Below, piece by piece: positions 45,307 through 55,003 of a stretch of 64,000 nucleotides of DNA. The stretch covers positions 108,700 to 172,699 of the forward strand of contig JAUXVJ010000031.1 in the NCBI GenBank assembly GCA_030684515.1, read 5' to 3'. Origin of the DNA: Actinomycetota bacterium (GTDB lineage: Bacteria > Actinomycetota > Actinomycetes > S36-B12). The position numbers were made by a program, and so were the translations under genes. Positions within the stretch are counted from its first letter, which is position 1, and every line of letters begins with the position of its first letter. Under the pieces are notes generated by a model that had not been told where the DNA came from, made no database searches, and saw only the letters and a list, made by a program, of their open reading frames with translations.

Positions 45307-45729
45307 GTGAGTGAATTGCAGACTGACTCTAGTGCGCCCATCTTGCTGATGATCAACCGCTTTCGGGTGCCCGCTGAGCTGAGTGCACGGTTCGCCGAAG
45401 ACGCCCGGACAGCGCTGGCAACCTTCGCGGAGAGTGCTGGATTCATCGATGGGGCCATTGCGCAGGCAACCGATGAGACTGATCTTCGGCTGGTCACCAC
45501 CCGTTGGCAGGACGTCGGTTCCTACCGTCGCGCACTGTCGCGATTCGAAGTAAAGATTTCGGCAGTGCCGCTGCTGTCGCAGGCCATCGACGAATCCTCG
45601 GCATTCGAAGCTGTGTACGTCATCAGTGACGGGGTTGCCACAGCTGTTGCCTCCGGACGTGCCGCTGATGCCGACGTCATCGGATTAGGCAGTGCATCAG
45701 CTGCGATTGTCCCTCCCGTACAGCTGTGA
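45307..45729 (+). CDS. Antibiotic biosynthesis monooxygenase-fold protein
   Basis: Protein of 140 aa with the dimeric alpha/beta barrel (ABM) fold: ILLMINRFRVPAELSARFAE then SAGFIDGAIAQATDETDLRL and VTTRWQDVGSYRRALSRFEV. Members include heme-degrading IsdG-like enzymes and small oxidases, but the key residues here do not decide the role. The GTG 45307 start is chosen because upstream in-frame codons run through the divergent gene and look non-native. Its stop overlaps the next gene (GTGA). Confidence 0.7.
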   Translation: MSELQTDSSAPILLMINRFRVPAELSARFAEDARTALATFAESAGFIDGAIAQATDETDLRLVTTRWQDVGSYRRALSRFEVKISAVPLLSQAIDESSAFEAVYVISDGVATAVASGRAADADVIGLGSASAAIVPPVQL

Positions 45730-46175
45730 CCCCATATTCGAGTTTCACCGAAGTCGGCCGCCTACTCGGCGTTGAAGTCTTGGCATTGGGCCCATTTCTG
45801 GACCCATGTGTCATAGGGCTCAATGCGCGCGGTCAGCTGGTCGGCAGTGCTGTCGCAATAGCTCTGGGCGTTCCACTTGACGCAGTAGCCATCCTGAAAT
45901 CAGGTGGCAGCGTTACCACAACGCAACTGCCCGAGACTGTCAGTCGAACTGTTGTTGTCGTCGATGACGGAGTCGAATCTGGCACGGCCGCGCGTGCAGT
46001 CGGACGGGCCATTCGGGCATCGGGCGCCTCGAGCATCGTTCTTGCAGTGCCGGTATGCCCAGCGCAACAGCTGGGAGAGTTGGCAGGAATCTACGACCAA
46101 GTTGTCGTGCTGCACGTGTGCACAGACCAATTGCCATTGGCAGGGCACTATCTGGATTTCGACCTTCTCTCGTAG
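45726..46175 (+). CDS. Phosphoribosyltransferase-like protein
   Basis: Type I phosphoribosyltransferase-like protein of 149 aa. The PRPP-binding motif is [20 protein letters not shown] (about residues 76-95), the central strand/loop of the fold. The N-terminus reads [20 protein letters not shown] instead of the usual hood of a known base PRTase, so the substrate is unclear. It overlaps the preceding ABM-fold gene and precedes glyS by 55-67 nt. Confidence 0.7.
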   Translation: MTPYSSFTEVGRLLGVEVLALGPFLDPCVIGLNARGQLVGSAVAIALGVPLDAVAILKSGGSVTTTQLPETVSRTVVVVDDGVESGTAARAVGRAIRASGASSIVLAVPVCPAQQLGELAGIYDQVVVLHVCTDQLPLAGHYLDFDLLS

Positions 46176-46242
46176 ACTCCCTGCACCCGCCGACACCCAG
46201 CCGGATTGGAGCGCCGCAAGCGCTTCGGAAATGGAGCGCTCA

Positions 46243-47625
46243 ATGGCCGCCGATCGTGTTGATGCAGTTGTCAATCTCTGCAAGCGCCGAGGATTCGCCT
46301 TTCAGTCCTCCGAGATCTATGGCGGTAGCCGGTCTGCATGGGACTACGGCCCCAACGGTGTTGAGCTCAAGGACAATGTCCGTCGCCAGTGGTGGCAGTA
46401 CATGGTGCGCGGTCGTGAAGATGTCATCGGACTTGATTCTTCGATCATCCTTGCCCCGCAGGTGTGGGAGGCATCAGGTCACGTCAATGCCTTCGTGGAC
46501 CCGCTGACTGAATGCAAGAAGTGCAACCGTCGCTGGCGTGCCGATCAGCTCCTTGAGCAGTACGAGGAGAAGCACGGACGCCCACCGGCAAATGGACTTG
46601 CTGACATCACGTGCACCAACTGTGGCAACAAGGGAGAGTTCACCGAACCCCGCGACTTCAACGGAATGCTGCGCACCACCGTTGGCCCAGTTGAAGATGC
46701 CGGCGCCGTCCACTACCTGCGTCCAGAGACAGCGCAGGGTATCTTCGTCAATTACCTCAATGTGATGAACGCAGCGCGCAAGAAGCCTCCCTTTGGCATC
46801 GGACAGACGGGCAAGAGCTTTCGCAACGAGATCACTCCTGGCAACTTCATCTTCCGCACGCGTGAGTTCGAGCAGATGGAGATGGAATTCTTCGTAAAGC
46901 CGGGAACCGACGAGGATTGGCACGAGTACTGGTTGAAGCAGCGCTGGGATTGGTATGTCGATCTCGGACTGGATCCAGAGAACATGCGCTTCTTTGAGCA
47001 CCCCAAAGAGAAGCTCTCGCACTATTCCAAGCGCACTGTCGACATCGAGTACCGCTTCAGATTCGCCGGCTCTGAGTGGGCCGAGCTCGAGGGCATCGCC
47101 AACCGAACGGACTTTGACCTCACCACGCATGGTCAGCACTCCGGCACGGACTTGTCGTACTTTGACCAAGAGTCCGAAGAGCGTTGGATGCCGTATGTCA
47201 TTGAGCCTGCGGCTGGACTGACCCGCGCAGTGCTCGCATTTCTCCTGGACTCATACGACGAAGATCAGGCGCCAAACTCCAAGGGCGGAGTTGACACCAG
47301 AACAGTGCTGCGGCTTGATCCTCGCCTGGCTCCAGTGAAGGTTGCTGTGCTGCCTTTGTCTCGCAACGCTGATCTCTCGCCGAAGGCCAAGGATCTGGCC
47401 GCTGAACTGCGCAAGCGCTGGAATGTGGAGTTTGACGATGCCGGCGCCATTGGACGCCGCTATCGCCGACAGGACGAGATCGGCACTCCCTTTTGCGTCA
47501 CGGTCGACTTTGACACTCTTGAAGACCAAGCGGTCACCGTTCGCGAGCGCGACACCATGCAGCAGGAGCGCATCGGACTTGACGCCTTGCCTGCGTGGCT
47601 GGCAGTTCGACTGCCCTCCTACTAG
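46243..47625 (+). CDS. glyS: Glycyl-tRNA synthetase (class II, alpha2)
   Basis: Single-chain dimeric GlyRS of about 460 aa, the type found in actinobacteria. Motif 1 region is [20 protein letters not shown], zinc ligands occur in CKKCNRRW and [10 protein letters not shown], motif 2 is [20 protein letters not shown] and motif 3 is [14 protein letters not shown]. The anticodon-binding domain follows. ATG 46243 is chosen because GGAG lies 7 nt upstream; an in-frame ATG at 46231 is possible. It converges with the MFS gene after 6 nt. Confidence 0.96.
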   Translation: MAADRVDAVVNLCKRRGFAFQSSEIYGGSRSAWDYGPNGVELKDNVRRQWWQYMVRGREDVIGLDSSIILAPQVWEASGHVNAFVDPLTECKKCNRRWRADQLLEQYEEKHGRPPANGLADITCTNCGNKGEFTEPRDFNGMLRTTVGPVEDAGAVHYLRPETAQGIFVNYLNVMNAARKKPPFGIGQTGKSFRNEITPGNFIFRTREFEQMEMEFFVKPGTDEDWHEYWLKQRWDWYVDLGLDPENMRFFEHPKEKLSHYSKRTVDIEYRFRFAGSEWAELEGIANRTDFDLTTHGQHSGTDLSYFDQESEERWMPYVIEPAAGLTRAVLAFLLDSYDEDQAPNSKGGVDTRTVLRLDPRLAPVKVAVLPLSRNADLSPKAKDLAAELRKRWNVEFDDAGAIGRRYRRQDEIGTPFCVTVDFDTLEDQAVTVRERDTMQQERIGLDALPAWLAVRLPSY

Positions 47626-47631
47626 CAGTCG

Positions 47632-49257
47632 TTACGTCGTTTTCGGGGCTTGGTAGCCCTCGGACTCGATGCGCGCCGCATTGCGCGGGAGAGTCAAACT
47701 GGTCAGGAATCCCATCAGGACCAAGACGCCTGCGACCAGGGCGACGTAGGTGATCGCATGCGCGAAGCCAGCCGAAGCACCCTCGATCAGCACCTGGCCG
47801 TTGGGCAGCGATGCCAAACCGGGGATGGCTTGACCGGCCGAACCGGCAACTGCATCTCCGATCACCTGGGCCTGCTCAGCGGGCACCCCTCGATCAGTCA
47901 GCTGCACGGCCACATTGCCCAGCCCCAGAATCAGCGTCGTGCCAATGATGGCCGTGCCAATCGCAGCGCCGACCTGTCGGGAAGTGGATTGGACCGCGCT
48001 CGCCTGACCTGAATCCGCCACGGGTACCTCGGCCAGGATCACGCCGGTCAACTGAGCCGTTGCGAAGCCGACGCCCATGCCATAGATGAACAGCCAAGGA
48101 GCCATCTCCCAGCCGGTAACAGTGGTGGACAGCACGAACGCCAGTCCGAAGATTCCGGCCGCCTCAAGCAGCATGCCCAGTTGCAGCACCCGCACGGGTC
48201 CGAAGCGCTGCGCAAGGGGCGCTCCGATTCCCGATGCGGCGAAGGAGCCAATGGCCAGGGCAGTGAGAATGACGCCGGTTTGCAGGGCGTCGTAGCCGAG
48301 CGTGGCCTGCATGAAGAGCGGGAGCGCGAATAGCAGGCCGAATTCGCCAAGACTGACAACAAGCGCAACCGCGTTGCCTAGGCCGAAACTTCTGATCCGG
48401 AACAGGCGCAGATCCAGGATGACGATCTTGCCCTGCGCGGCGCGCGTGGTCTCCACCCTCAACAGTGCCAGCAGTGCAAGCACACCGAGCGCTCCAATCA
48501 CTGGCACGATTGAAATCGATGAGCTCGGCCAATCCCATGCACCGAGTTGGAACTGGTTGATCGGTTTGCCCCACCCGTAGCGCTGTCCCTCGATCAGTGC
48601 GAAGACAATTCCGGCCAGTCCCAAAGTGATGAGCAGGGTCCCTGGCACATCCATTCCCTTGCGTGCCTGCACATCCTTGGTTTCGGGCACGCTCAGAAAG
48701 ACGCCAATCAGCACGGCGATGCCGATGGGCACGTTGATCAGGAAGGCCCAATGCCAGGAGGCGTAGGTCGTCAGCCACCCGCCGACCAAAGGACCAAGCG
48801 CGGCCATTCCGCCGATCGTGCCTCCCCAGACAGCGAACGCGATGGCGCGTGACTTGCCGACGAACACTGCGTTGATGATCGACAGCGAAGCCGGCAGGAT
48901 CATTGCGGCGCCGATGCCTTGCAGAGCTCGTGCCGCGATGAGCGTCTGAGCTGTGCTCGATGCAGCAACCAGGACGCTGGCAACAATGAAGACGATGATG
49001 CCGATGGCAAAGAGCAGGCGGCGACCAAACCTGTCGCTGAACCTGCCGAACAGGATCAACAGCGAGGCGAAGGTCAGCGAATAGGCCGCGATGATCCATT
49101 CGGTGTCATTGGTCGAGAGCCCAAGATCGCGCACCATCGAGGGGATGGCGACGTTCACAATCGTCGCGTCGAGAATGATCATGGAGACGCCCAGGGCAAG
49201 GAAGCACAGGGCAACCCACCGTCGCTTGCCAGTGAGCACGATGCCGATGTCCGTCAA
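47632..49257 (-). CDS. DHA2-family (EmrB/QacA) MFS drug exporter
   Basis: Proton-coupled exporter of about 541 aa with 14 predicted helices. It starts VALCFLALGVSMIILDATIV (TM1 with the DHA2 Asp) and has TNDTEWIIAAYSLTFASLLI, then FGRFSDRFGRR (motif A), ALQGIGAAMILPASLSII (motif C region) and SWHWAFLINVPIG. The TTG 49257 start is supported by GGAGG five nt upstream; an earlier in-frame start at 49377 overlaps the neighbouring hydrolase gene. The substrate is unknown. Confidence 0.85.
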   Translation of the reverse strand: MTDIGIVLTGKRRWVALCFLALGVSMIILDATIVNVAIPSMVRDLGLSTNDTEWIIAAYSLTFASLLILFGRFSDRFGRRLLFAIGIIVFIVASVLVAASSTAQTLIAARALQGIGAAMILPASLSIINAVFVGKSRAIAFAVWGGTIGGMAALGPLVGGWLTTYASWHWAFLINVPIGIAVLIGVFLSVPETKDVQARKGMDVPGTLLITLGLAGIVFALIEGQRYGWGKPINQFQLGAWDWPSSSISIVPVIGALGVLALLALLRVETTRAAQGKIVILDLRLFRIRSFGLGNAVALVVSLGEFGLLFALPLFMQATLGYDALQTGVILTALAIGSFAASGIGAPLAQRFGPVRVLQLGMLLEAAGIFGLAFVLSTTVTGWEMAPWLFIYGMGVGFATAQLTGVILAEVPVADSGQASAVQSTSRQVGAAIGTAIIGTTLILGLGNVAVQLTDRGVPAEQAQVIGDAVAGSAGQAIPGLASLPNGQVLIEGASAGFAHAITYVALVAGVLVLMGFLTSLTLPRNAARIESEGYQAPKTT

Positions 49258-49322
49258 GCGATCCTCCAAGTGGGCTTGCGGGCAGTCTTTCCTACGTGCA
49301 GTTGCGGGATCAGCGTCATGCG

Positions 49323-50282
49323 CTAGGACAGCTGCTTTTTGAGAAAAGCGTTCACTTGGCGGATCGAGTCGTTCCATGGCCCGTACATGTAATGGCCAGC
49401 GCCCTTGTACTCAACGAGGCGAACATCCTTGCCGGCCTTCACCAATGCGTCACGCGTGGCTCTGGCCCAGGAGATGTCGCAACTCTCATCGGCAGTTCCA
49501 TGAATCATCAGCACGGGTTCGGTGACCCGCGCAAAGTAGTTCCGAGAGGCAAGCGGAGCCCACTTCTCGGGACTGGTCGCTGGCTCGCCGTATCGAGCAA
49601 GAATCTGACGAGCATTCTTGGTGTCCGACCGACCCCACTTGTTGAAGTTGTCGGCCGGGTTGGAGCTCGTTGACGCATAGGTAATTGCTGCATCGAACAC
49701 ACCCGGGCGAATCACCAGAGCCTGGAAGGCAACGCCGCCACCCATTGAGCGACCAAGCAGGGCAACGCGGCTCTTGTCGATGTAAGGAAGTGTGGTGCCA
49801 CGCACTGCCAGACCAGCGTTGATGACATCGGTTGCGTAGCCGATCCGCAGCGATTGCTCAGATTCGGGATCCTTGGCTGAGCCAGCGTGATTGCGGTAGT
49901 CGACATGCAAGGCGATATAGCCATTGCGAGCGAGCCAATCCTGCTCGCGTCGAAATCCCTGGCCAGTGACGTAGACGCTCGGTTCGATATGACCATGGGC
50001 GAGCACGACGACAGGGAACGGACCCTTGCCTCGGGGCCTGTTCATGACGCCGGTGATCTTCAGGCCATTGCTGCTGTAGGCGATCGCGTGTCGCGTGTAT
50101 GCCGAGTTTGAGCTCAGATCACGCACGATGCGCAGCTTGCCTCCCTCGTACTGCGCGGCGATCGCAGCGGGAATCGATGGATCAAGTGGGGCGCCTTGGA
50201 CTGGAGTCGAAGGCATGACGATCGCGACTGCGGCCACAAGCGATATGCCTGCGATGCCGATCCTTCTACGGATGCTGACCAT
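49323..50282 (-). CDS. Secreted S9-like alpha/beta hydrolase
   Basis: Exported alpha/beta hydrolase of about 319 aa. A basic N-terminus (MVSIRRR) and IGIAGISLVAAVAIVMPST form the signal peptide. The core reads FPVVVLAHGHIEP, LARNGYIALHVDYRNHAGS, the nucleophile LLGRSMGGG and the triad parts MIHGTADESCD and YKGAGHYMYG. This is the prolyl-oligopeptidase (peptidase S9) hydrolase pattern without the beta-propeller. Peptidase or esterase activity cannot be told apart. ATG 50282 is preferred over 50309. Confidence 0.8.
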   Translation of the reverse strand: MVSIRRRIGIAGISLVAAVAIVMPSTPVQGAPLDPSIPAAIAAQYEGGKLRIVRDLSSNSAYTRHAIAYSSNGLKITGVMNRPRGKGPFPVVVLAHGHIEPSVYVTGQGFRREQDWLARNGYIALHVDYRNHAGSAKDPESEQSLRIGYATDVINAGLAVRGTTLPYIDKSRVALLGRSMGGGVAFQALVIRPGVFDAAITYASTSSNPADNFNKWGRSDTKNARQILARYGEPATSPEKWAPLASRNYFARVTEPVLMIHGTADESCDISWARATRDALVKAGKDVRLVEYKGAGHYMYGPWNDSIRQVNAFLKKQLS

Positions 50283-50318
50283 CTGATAGACGGTAGCACC
50301 GCTGCACAAGTCCGAGGC

Positions 50319-50335
50319 CTGCCAGTAACTGGCAG
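50319..50335. promoter_or_regulatory. Perfect 8-1-8 palindrome before dusB
   Basis: CTGCCAGTAACTGGCAG is a perfect inverted repeat. It lies in the 62-nt intergenic region between the hydrolase and dusB, 9 nt before the GTG start. It could be an operator or a small hairpin in the leader; no known box is recognised. Confidence 0.4.
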
Positions 50336-50344
50336 AATCATCCG

Positions 50345-51472
50345 GTGATCTCGATGAGCAACCTCAGTGTGCCGGTTGTTCTTGCACCAATGGCCGGCAT
50401 CACCAATCGAGCTTTTCGTCGACTGTGCCGCGAGGCCGGCGCCGGTCTCTACGTCTCGGAAATGGTCACTTCCAGAGCGCTCGTTGAACGCAATGCAGAG
50501 ACGATCGACATGGTGACCTTTGACGCTGACGAGATCCCGCGATCGGTGCAGCTGTACGGCGTGGATCCCAAAGTCATGGCCCAGGCAGTGCGAATCCTGA
50601 TCGATGAGGACCGTGCTGATCACATCGACATGAACTTCGGATGCCCTGTGCCCAAGGTCACGCGCAAGGGTGGAGGCAGTGCCCTGCCATGGAAGCGCGA
50701 TCTGTTCCGCGCGATCGTTCGGGCAGCCGTGGTCGCCGCCGATGGTCGAGTGCCGGTGACAGTGAAGATGCGCAAGGGCATTGATGACGAACACCTGACG
50801 TACCTTCAAGCCGGCCGAGCGGCTGCCGAAGAAGGCGCAACGTGGGTTGCATTGCACGCGCGTACGGCTGAGCAGATGTATTCGGGAGTTGCCGATTGGG
50901 ATGCGATATGGCGGCTGAAGGAACACCTCGCTCCACTGGGCACGCCCGTGTTGGGCAACGGCGATATCTGGACAGCACAGGATGCCCTGGACATGGTTGC
51001 GCGCACTGGCGCGGACGGCGTCGTCGTTGGACGCGGATGTCTTGGTCGCCCGTGGCTCTTCGGGCAGTTGGCTGCGGCATTCACTGGCACACCAATCCCA
51101 TCTGATCCTGATCTTGAGCAGGTACTGCTCACCTTGCGCCGTCATGCGCAATTGCTGTGTCAGGACTACGGCGAATACAAAGGCATTCGCGATATCCGCA
51201 AGCACATGGCCTGGTACATGAAGGGCTTCAGCGTCCGTCAGCAGATTCGCCAAAGCCTGGGAACCGTCGAAAGCGTGGACGAGCTGGACTCCTTGCTGGC
51301 CCAGATAGATCCCGATCAACGATTCAATACGGAGGTGGGCGCAGGTCCGCGCGGTAGGACCTCAGGCGGCCGTCGTCCGACCTTGCCTGATGGCTGGCTG
51401 GATTCACCTGAACTCGATGGTCCCGCACGATTGATGCTGCAGGATGCCGAGCTGTCGGTCAGCGGCGGCTAG
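50345..51472 (+). CDS. dusB: tRNA-dihydrouridine synthase
   Basis: FMN-dependent tRNA modification enzyme of 375 aa. The TIM barrel begins VPVVLAPMAGITNRAFRRLC and the catalytic cysteine is in MNFGCPVPKVTRKGGGSAL (about residue 100). VTVKMRKGIDD, LHARTAEQMYSG, GNGDIWTAQDAL and GVVVGRGCLGRPWLF follow. GTG 50345 and ATG 50354 are both possible starts. The helical C-terminal domain is followed by a short, proline/glycine-rich tail. Confidence 0.93.
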   Translation: MISMSNLSVPVVLAPMAGITNRAFRRLCREAGAGLYVSEMVTSRALVERNAETIDMVTFDADEIPRSVQLYGVDPKVMAQAVRILIDEDRADHIDMNFGCPVPKVTRKGGGSALPWKRDLFRAIVRAAVVAADGRVPVTVKMRKGIDDEHLTYLQAGRAAAEEGATWVALHARTAEQMYSGVADWDAIWRLKEHLAPLGTPVLGNGDIWTAQDALDMVARTGADGVVVGRGCLGRPWLFGQLAAAFTGTPIPSDPDLEQVLLTLRRHAQLLCQDYGEYKGIRDIRKHMAWYMKGFSVRQQIRQSLGTVESVDELDSLLAQIDPDQRFNTEVGAGPRGRTSGGRRPTLPDGWLDSPELDGPARLMLQDAELSVSGG

Positions 51473-51545
51473 CTGCTATTGACCGCGCCACGCCAGTGAC
51501 TCTCGCCTCTATTCAGGTCTGCCGCCCAAGTGGTCAACTGGGCAC

Positions 51546-54287
51546 ATGAGTCTGCTTATCGAAGCTGGTGTCCTGCCGCACTACGTCTTCTCCTTTGCCC
51601 AAGGTGATCGATCCCAGGCGGATCTCCTGGGAGGCAAAGGGGCCAATCTCGCGGAGATGACGCGATTGGGATTGCCCGTGCCGCCTGGCTTCACCATCAC
51701 AACCGAGGCATGCCGGTCGTATCTGCTGCAAGGGCGGATGCCCGAAGGTCTGGCAGAGCAGATTCACGAATTTCTGGGCAGGCTCGAAGCGCAAGTGCAT
51801 CAACGCCTCGGCGATGCCGCTGACCCGCTGCTGGTGTCAGTGCGCTCTGGCGGACGCTTCTCCATGCCGGGCATGATGGATACGGTGCTGAACATCGGCC
51901 TGAATGACGCCAGCGTGCTCGGCTTGGCCAAGCGAGCCAACGACGAGCGCTTCGCCTGGGATTCCTATCGCAGACTCATCCAGATGTTTGGCAAGACGGT
52001 GCTTGGCCTCGATGGTGACGGGTTTGAGCAGGCGCTGGACGATGCCAAGCGCCGCGCGCATGTCAGTTCAGACGTCGACCTGCCCGTCGAGGAGTTGATA
52101 GCACTCACCGCCACCTACAAGACCATGGTGCGCACCCTTGCCAATCGCGAGTTTCCACAGGATCCCTACGAGCAATTGACCATGGCAGTCCAGGCCGTGT
52201 TCGACTCCTGGAACACCGATCGAGCTCGGCTGTACCGCCGTCAGGAACGCATCCCGCATGACCTCGGCACAGCAGTCAATGTGCAGAGCATGGCTTTCGG
52301 CAATGCTGGCGAAGGTTCAGGCACCGGAGTTGCCTTCACGCGAGATCCCAGCACGGGCGCCCGTGGAATCTATGGCGACTACCTGCAGAACGCTCAAGGT
52401 GAAGACGTCGTCGCGGGTATCCGCAACACCTTGCAGCTTCAGCAACTCGAAGAGATCGACCCGAAGTGCTATCACGAACTGCTCGACATCATGCATCGAC
52501 TGGAGCTCCATTATCGAGATCTCTGCGACATCGAATTCACTATCGAGCGCGGCAAGCTCTGGATGCTGCAAACACGCGTTGGCAAACGCACGGCGGGCGC
52601 CGCATTTCGCATTGCAACGCAACTCGTGGATGAGCATGTGATCACCTTGGACGAAGCGCTGCTGCGCGTGACGGGGCAGCAGCTCTCGCAACTAATGTTT
52701 CCCAGGTTCGCGGCGGATGTCAGCCATGAGCTCATTGCTCGCGGCACAAGCGCATCTCCGGGCGCAGCAGTGGGGCGTGCGGTATTCGACTCGCAGACTG
52801 CAGTCGCATGGGCTGAGTCCGGGGAGCAGGTGATTCTCGTACGGCGTGAGACCAATCCTGATGACCTGGCCGGCATGGTTGCAGCGGCGGGAATCCTCAC
52901 GAGCAGGGGAGGAAAGACCTCCCACGCCGCCGTTGTCGCCCGCGGCATGGGCAAGACGGCTGTGTGCGGTGCTGAGGAATTGGAAGTGGAAACCGCGGCG
53001 AAGCGAATGACTACTCACGACGGGCGAGTGGTCGTTGAGGGCGACGCAATCTCCATTGATGGTGCCAGTGGTGAGGTCTTTCTCGGCGAAGTACCGGTCG
53101 TCAACAGCCCGATCGTGGAGTACTTCGAATATGGCTTGGCTCGGGCGCTGGAGACTGCGGACCAGGCCACCGCCGAGTTGATCCGCGCGGTAGATCGGCT
53201 GATCCTGTACGCGGATGTTCGTCGGCGCCTGCGGGTGCGCGCCAATGCCGATACACCGGCCGACGCCAAACGTGCTCGAGAGATGGGCGCCGAGGGGATC
53301 GGGCTGCTGCGCACTGAGCACATGTTCCTGGGAGAGCGACGGATGTTCGTGGAACGGCTCATCCTCGCGCAGACTCAAGAGGAGCACGATGAGTCACTGG
53401 CTGCGCTGCTGCCCCTGCAGCGCAAGGACTTCATTCGCATCCTGGAGGTCATGGACGGTCTCCCAGTGACCATCCGTCTCATTGATCCACCGCTGCATGA
53501 GTTTCTTCCGAACCTGACCGAGCTCACGGTGCGTGTGGCCCTGGCCGAGGCGCGCGGTGAGGAGAATGCTGTCGAGTTGCGGATGCTTCAGGCAGTCCGC
53601 CGCCTGCATGAGCAGAATCCGATGCTGGGATTGCGTGGCGTGCGATTGGGGTTGGTGCTGCCTGGGCTGTTTGCCCTGCAGGTGCGCGCCATTGCTGAGG
53701 CCGCCTGCTTCCGAAAGAAGCTTGGCGGCAATCCGATGGCCGAGATCATGATCCCTCTTGTGGGTTCCATCCAAGAGCTTGAGCTCGTGATTGACGAAGC
53801 TGCGGGTGTACTGAAGGACGTCGCAGATGCCAATGGGTGCACTCTTTCCTTCCCCATCGGCACGATGATCGAACTGCCTCGCGCGGCCGTGACTGCTGAT
53901 CAGATTGCTGAAGGCGCAGAATTCTTCTCGTTCGGCACCAATGACCTCACGCAGACAACGTGGGGTTTCAGCCGCGATGACGTGGAGGCTGCGTTCTTCT
54001 CCACTTACCTGGAGAAGGGCGTCTTTGGCGTCTCGCCCTTTGAGTCCATTGACCGTGAGGGAGTCGGCGAACTCATTCGTATAGCGGTCGAGCGCGGTCG
54101 TCGGACCCGTCCCGGACTGCATTGCGGAGTCTGCGGTGAGCACGGAGGTGACCCGGAGTCGATCCACTTCTTCGACGAGGTGGGACTTGACTACGTGTCC
54201 TGCTCCCCATTCCGAGTGCCGGTCGCGAGGCTGGAATCAGGACGAGCAACTGTGCAGCGCACCGCCATCGGAAGCGATTCGCGCTAG
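51546..54287 (+). CDS. ppdK: Pyruvate, phosphate dikinase
   Basis: Large enzyme of 913 aa that interconverts pyruvate + ATP + Pi and phosphoenolpyruvate + AMP + PPi. The N-terminal ATP-grasp domain starts LLGGKGANLAEMTRLGLPVP then PGFTITTEACR, with MPGMMDTVLNIGLND. The swivelling phosphohistidine is in GGKTSHAAVVARGMGK (about residue 460). The C-terminal PEP domain has LLRTEHMF, EIMIPLVGS, FSFGTNDLTQTTWGFSRDD and CGVCGEHGGDP near residue 860. All domains are complete. It shares a CTAG stop overlap with the convergent YdcF gene. Confidence 0.96.
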   Translation: MSLLIEAGVLPHYVFSFAQGDRSQADLLGGKGANLAEMTRLGLPVPPGFTITTEACRSYLLQGRMPEGLAEQIHEFLGRLEAQVHQRLGDAADPLLVSVRSGGRFSMPGMMDTVLNIGLNDASVLGLAKRANDERFAWDSYRRLIQMFGKTVLGLDGDGFEQALDDAKRRAHVSSDVDLPVEELIALTATYKTMVRTLANREFPQDPYEQLTMAVQAVFDSWNTDRARLYRRQERIPHDLGTAVNVQSMAFGNAGEGSGTGVAFTRDPSTGARGIYGDYLQNAQGEDVVAGIRNTLQLQQLEEIDPKCYHELLDIMHRLELHYRDLCDIEFTIERGKLWMLQTRVGKRTAGAAFRIATQLVDEHVITLDEALLRVTGQQLSQLMFPRFAADVSHELIARGTSASPGAAVGRAVFDSQTAVAWAESGEQVILVRRETNPDDLAGMVAAAGILTSRGGKTSHAAVVARGMGKTAVCGAEELEVETAAKRMTTHDGRVVVEGDAISIDGASGEVFLGEVPVVNSPIVEYFEYGLARALETADQATAELIRAVDRLILYADVRRRLRVRANADTPADAKRAREMGAEGIGLLRTEHMFLGERRMFVERLILAQTQEEHDESLAALLPLQRKDFIRILEVMDGLPVTIRLIDPPLHEFLPNLTELTVRVALAEARGEENAVELRMLQAVRRLHEQNPMLGLRGVRLGLVLPGLFALQVRAIAEAACFRKKLGGNPMAEIMIPLVGSIQELELVIDEAAGVLKDVADANGCTLSFPIGTMIELPRAAVTADQIAEGAEFFSFGTNDLTQTTWGFSRDDVEAAFFSTYLEKGVFGVSPFESIDREGVGELIRIAVERGRRTRPGLHCGVCGEHGGDPESIHFFDEVGLDYVSCSPFRVPVARLESGRATVQRTAIGSDSR

Positions 54288-54955
54288 GCGCCGGCTTTGA
54301 CCAGTTGTGGCTGCGTCCAACGACTGATCAAGTAGTAGCGCATGAGAGCGGCCGTCTCGCGACCCACATAGTCACTGGTCATCGCGGAGCCGGGCCCCGA
54401 TTCGGCGGGGGACAGGTGCGCATCGATACCGAAGCCTGATGCGATGGCCGACGCGCGTGCAGCATTTGGTGGATCGGTGACGATTGTCGCCGAGCTCCAT
54501 CCGAGATCATTCATCACCGCAGCGATCATCTGAAGTGATCCGAGAGTGTCGATGGTTGTGGTGAAACTGACAATGTCCTGATCGGGGACGCTGCGTGCGC
54601 GCAGTAAAGCGCGTACCTGTTCCGAAGTTCGCGCTCGACCAGTGAGCATGATCACGGGCGCAACTCCCGATTGGTACAGCTCGGCGGCCTGGTCTGCTCG
54701 TGAAGAAAGGACGGCGGGATCATCACCCCAGACCCGGGTGGGATCCATCAGGATGATCGCCTGTGTTGGCGTGCGATCATCGAACTGCGCTGTGAACACA
54801 ATCTGCATCACCGCGCCGATCGGCACGAGCAGGACGAGAGCAATGGCAATAGTGATGCCGGCGGTGATCCACCCGCGAGCGGTGCGCAGCGCCGGCGGCA
54901 GAGACCCTTGGCGTGAGCGTGTTACCGGGGGAGCACTCACGTAGCCAATGTTCAC
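54284..54955 (-). CDS. YdcF/SanA-like membrane-anchored protein (DUF218)
   Basis: Protein of 223 aa with one N-terminal membrane helix (GITIAIALVLLVPIGAVMQI) and an outside DUF218 domain: AIILMDPTRVWGDDPAVLSS then RADQAAELYQSGVAPVIMLT and GRARTSEQVRALLRARSVPD. Family members act in vancomycin permeability or envelope maintenance; the chemistry is unknown. The GTG start is uncertain, since V-S-A-P-P five codons later is also possible. It is divergent from dgt. Confidence 0.7.
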   Translation of the reverse strand: MNIGYVSAPPVTRSRQGSLPPALRTARGWITAGITIAIALVLLVPIGAVMQIVFTAQFDDRTPTQAIILMDPTRVWGDDPAVLSSRADQAAELYQSGVAPVIMLTGRARTSEQVRALLRARSVPDQDIVSFTTTIDTLGSLQMIAAVMNDLGWSSATIVTDPPNAARASAIASGFGIDAHLSPAESGPGSAMTSDYVGRETAALMRYYLISRWTQPQLVKAGA

Positions 54956-55003
54956 ACTTGTACTGCTAATTGAGTGGACGGCGCACCGCTAAGGTCTTCG
55001 TTG

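Noticed and set aside
50114..51319. A 401-codon minus-strand frame under dusB
   Set aside because: Antisense composition; dusB has all catalytic motifs and a conserved length.
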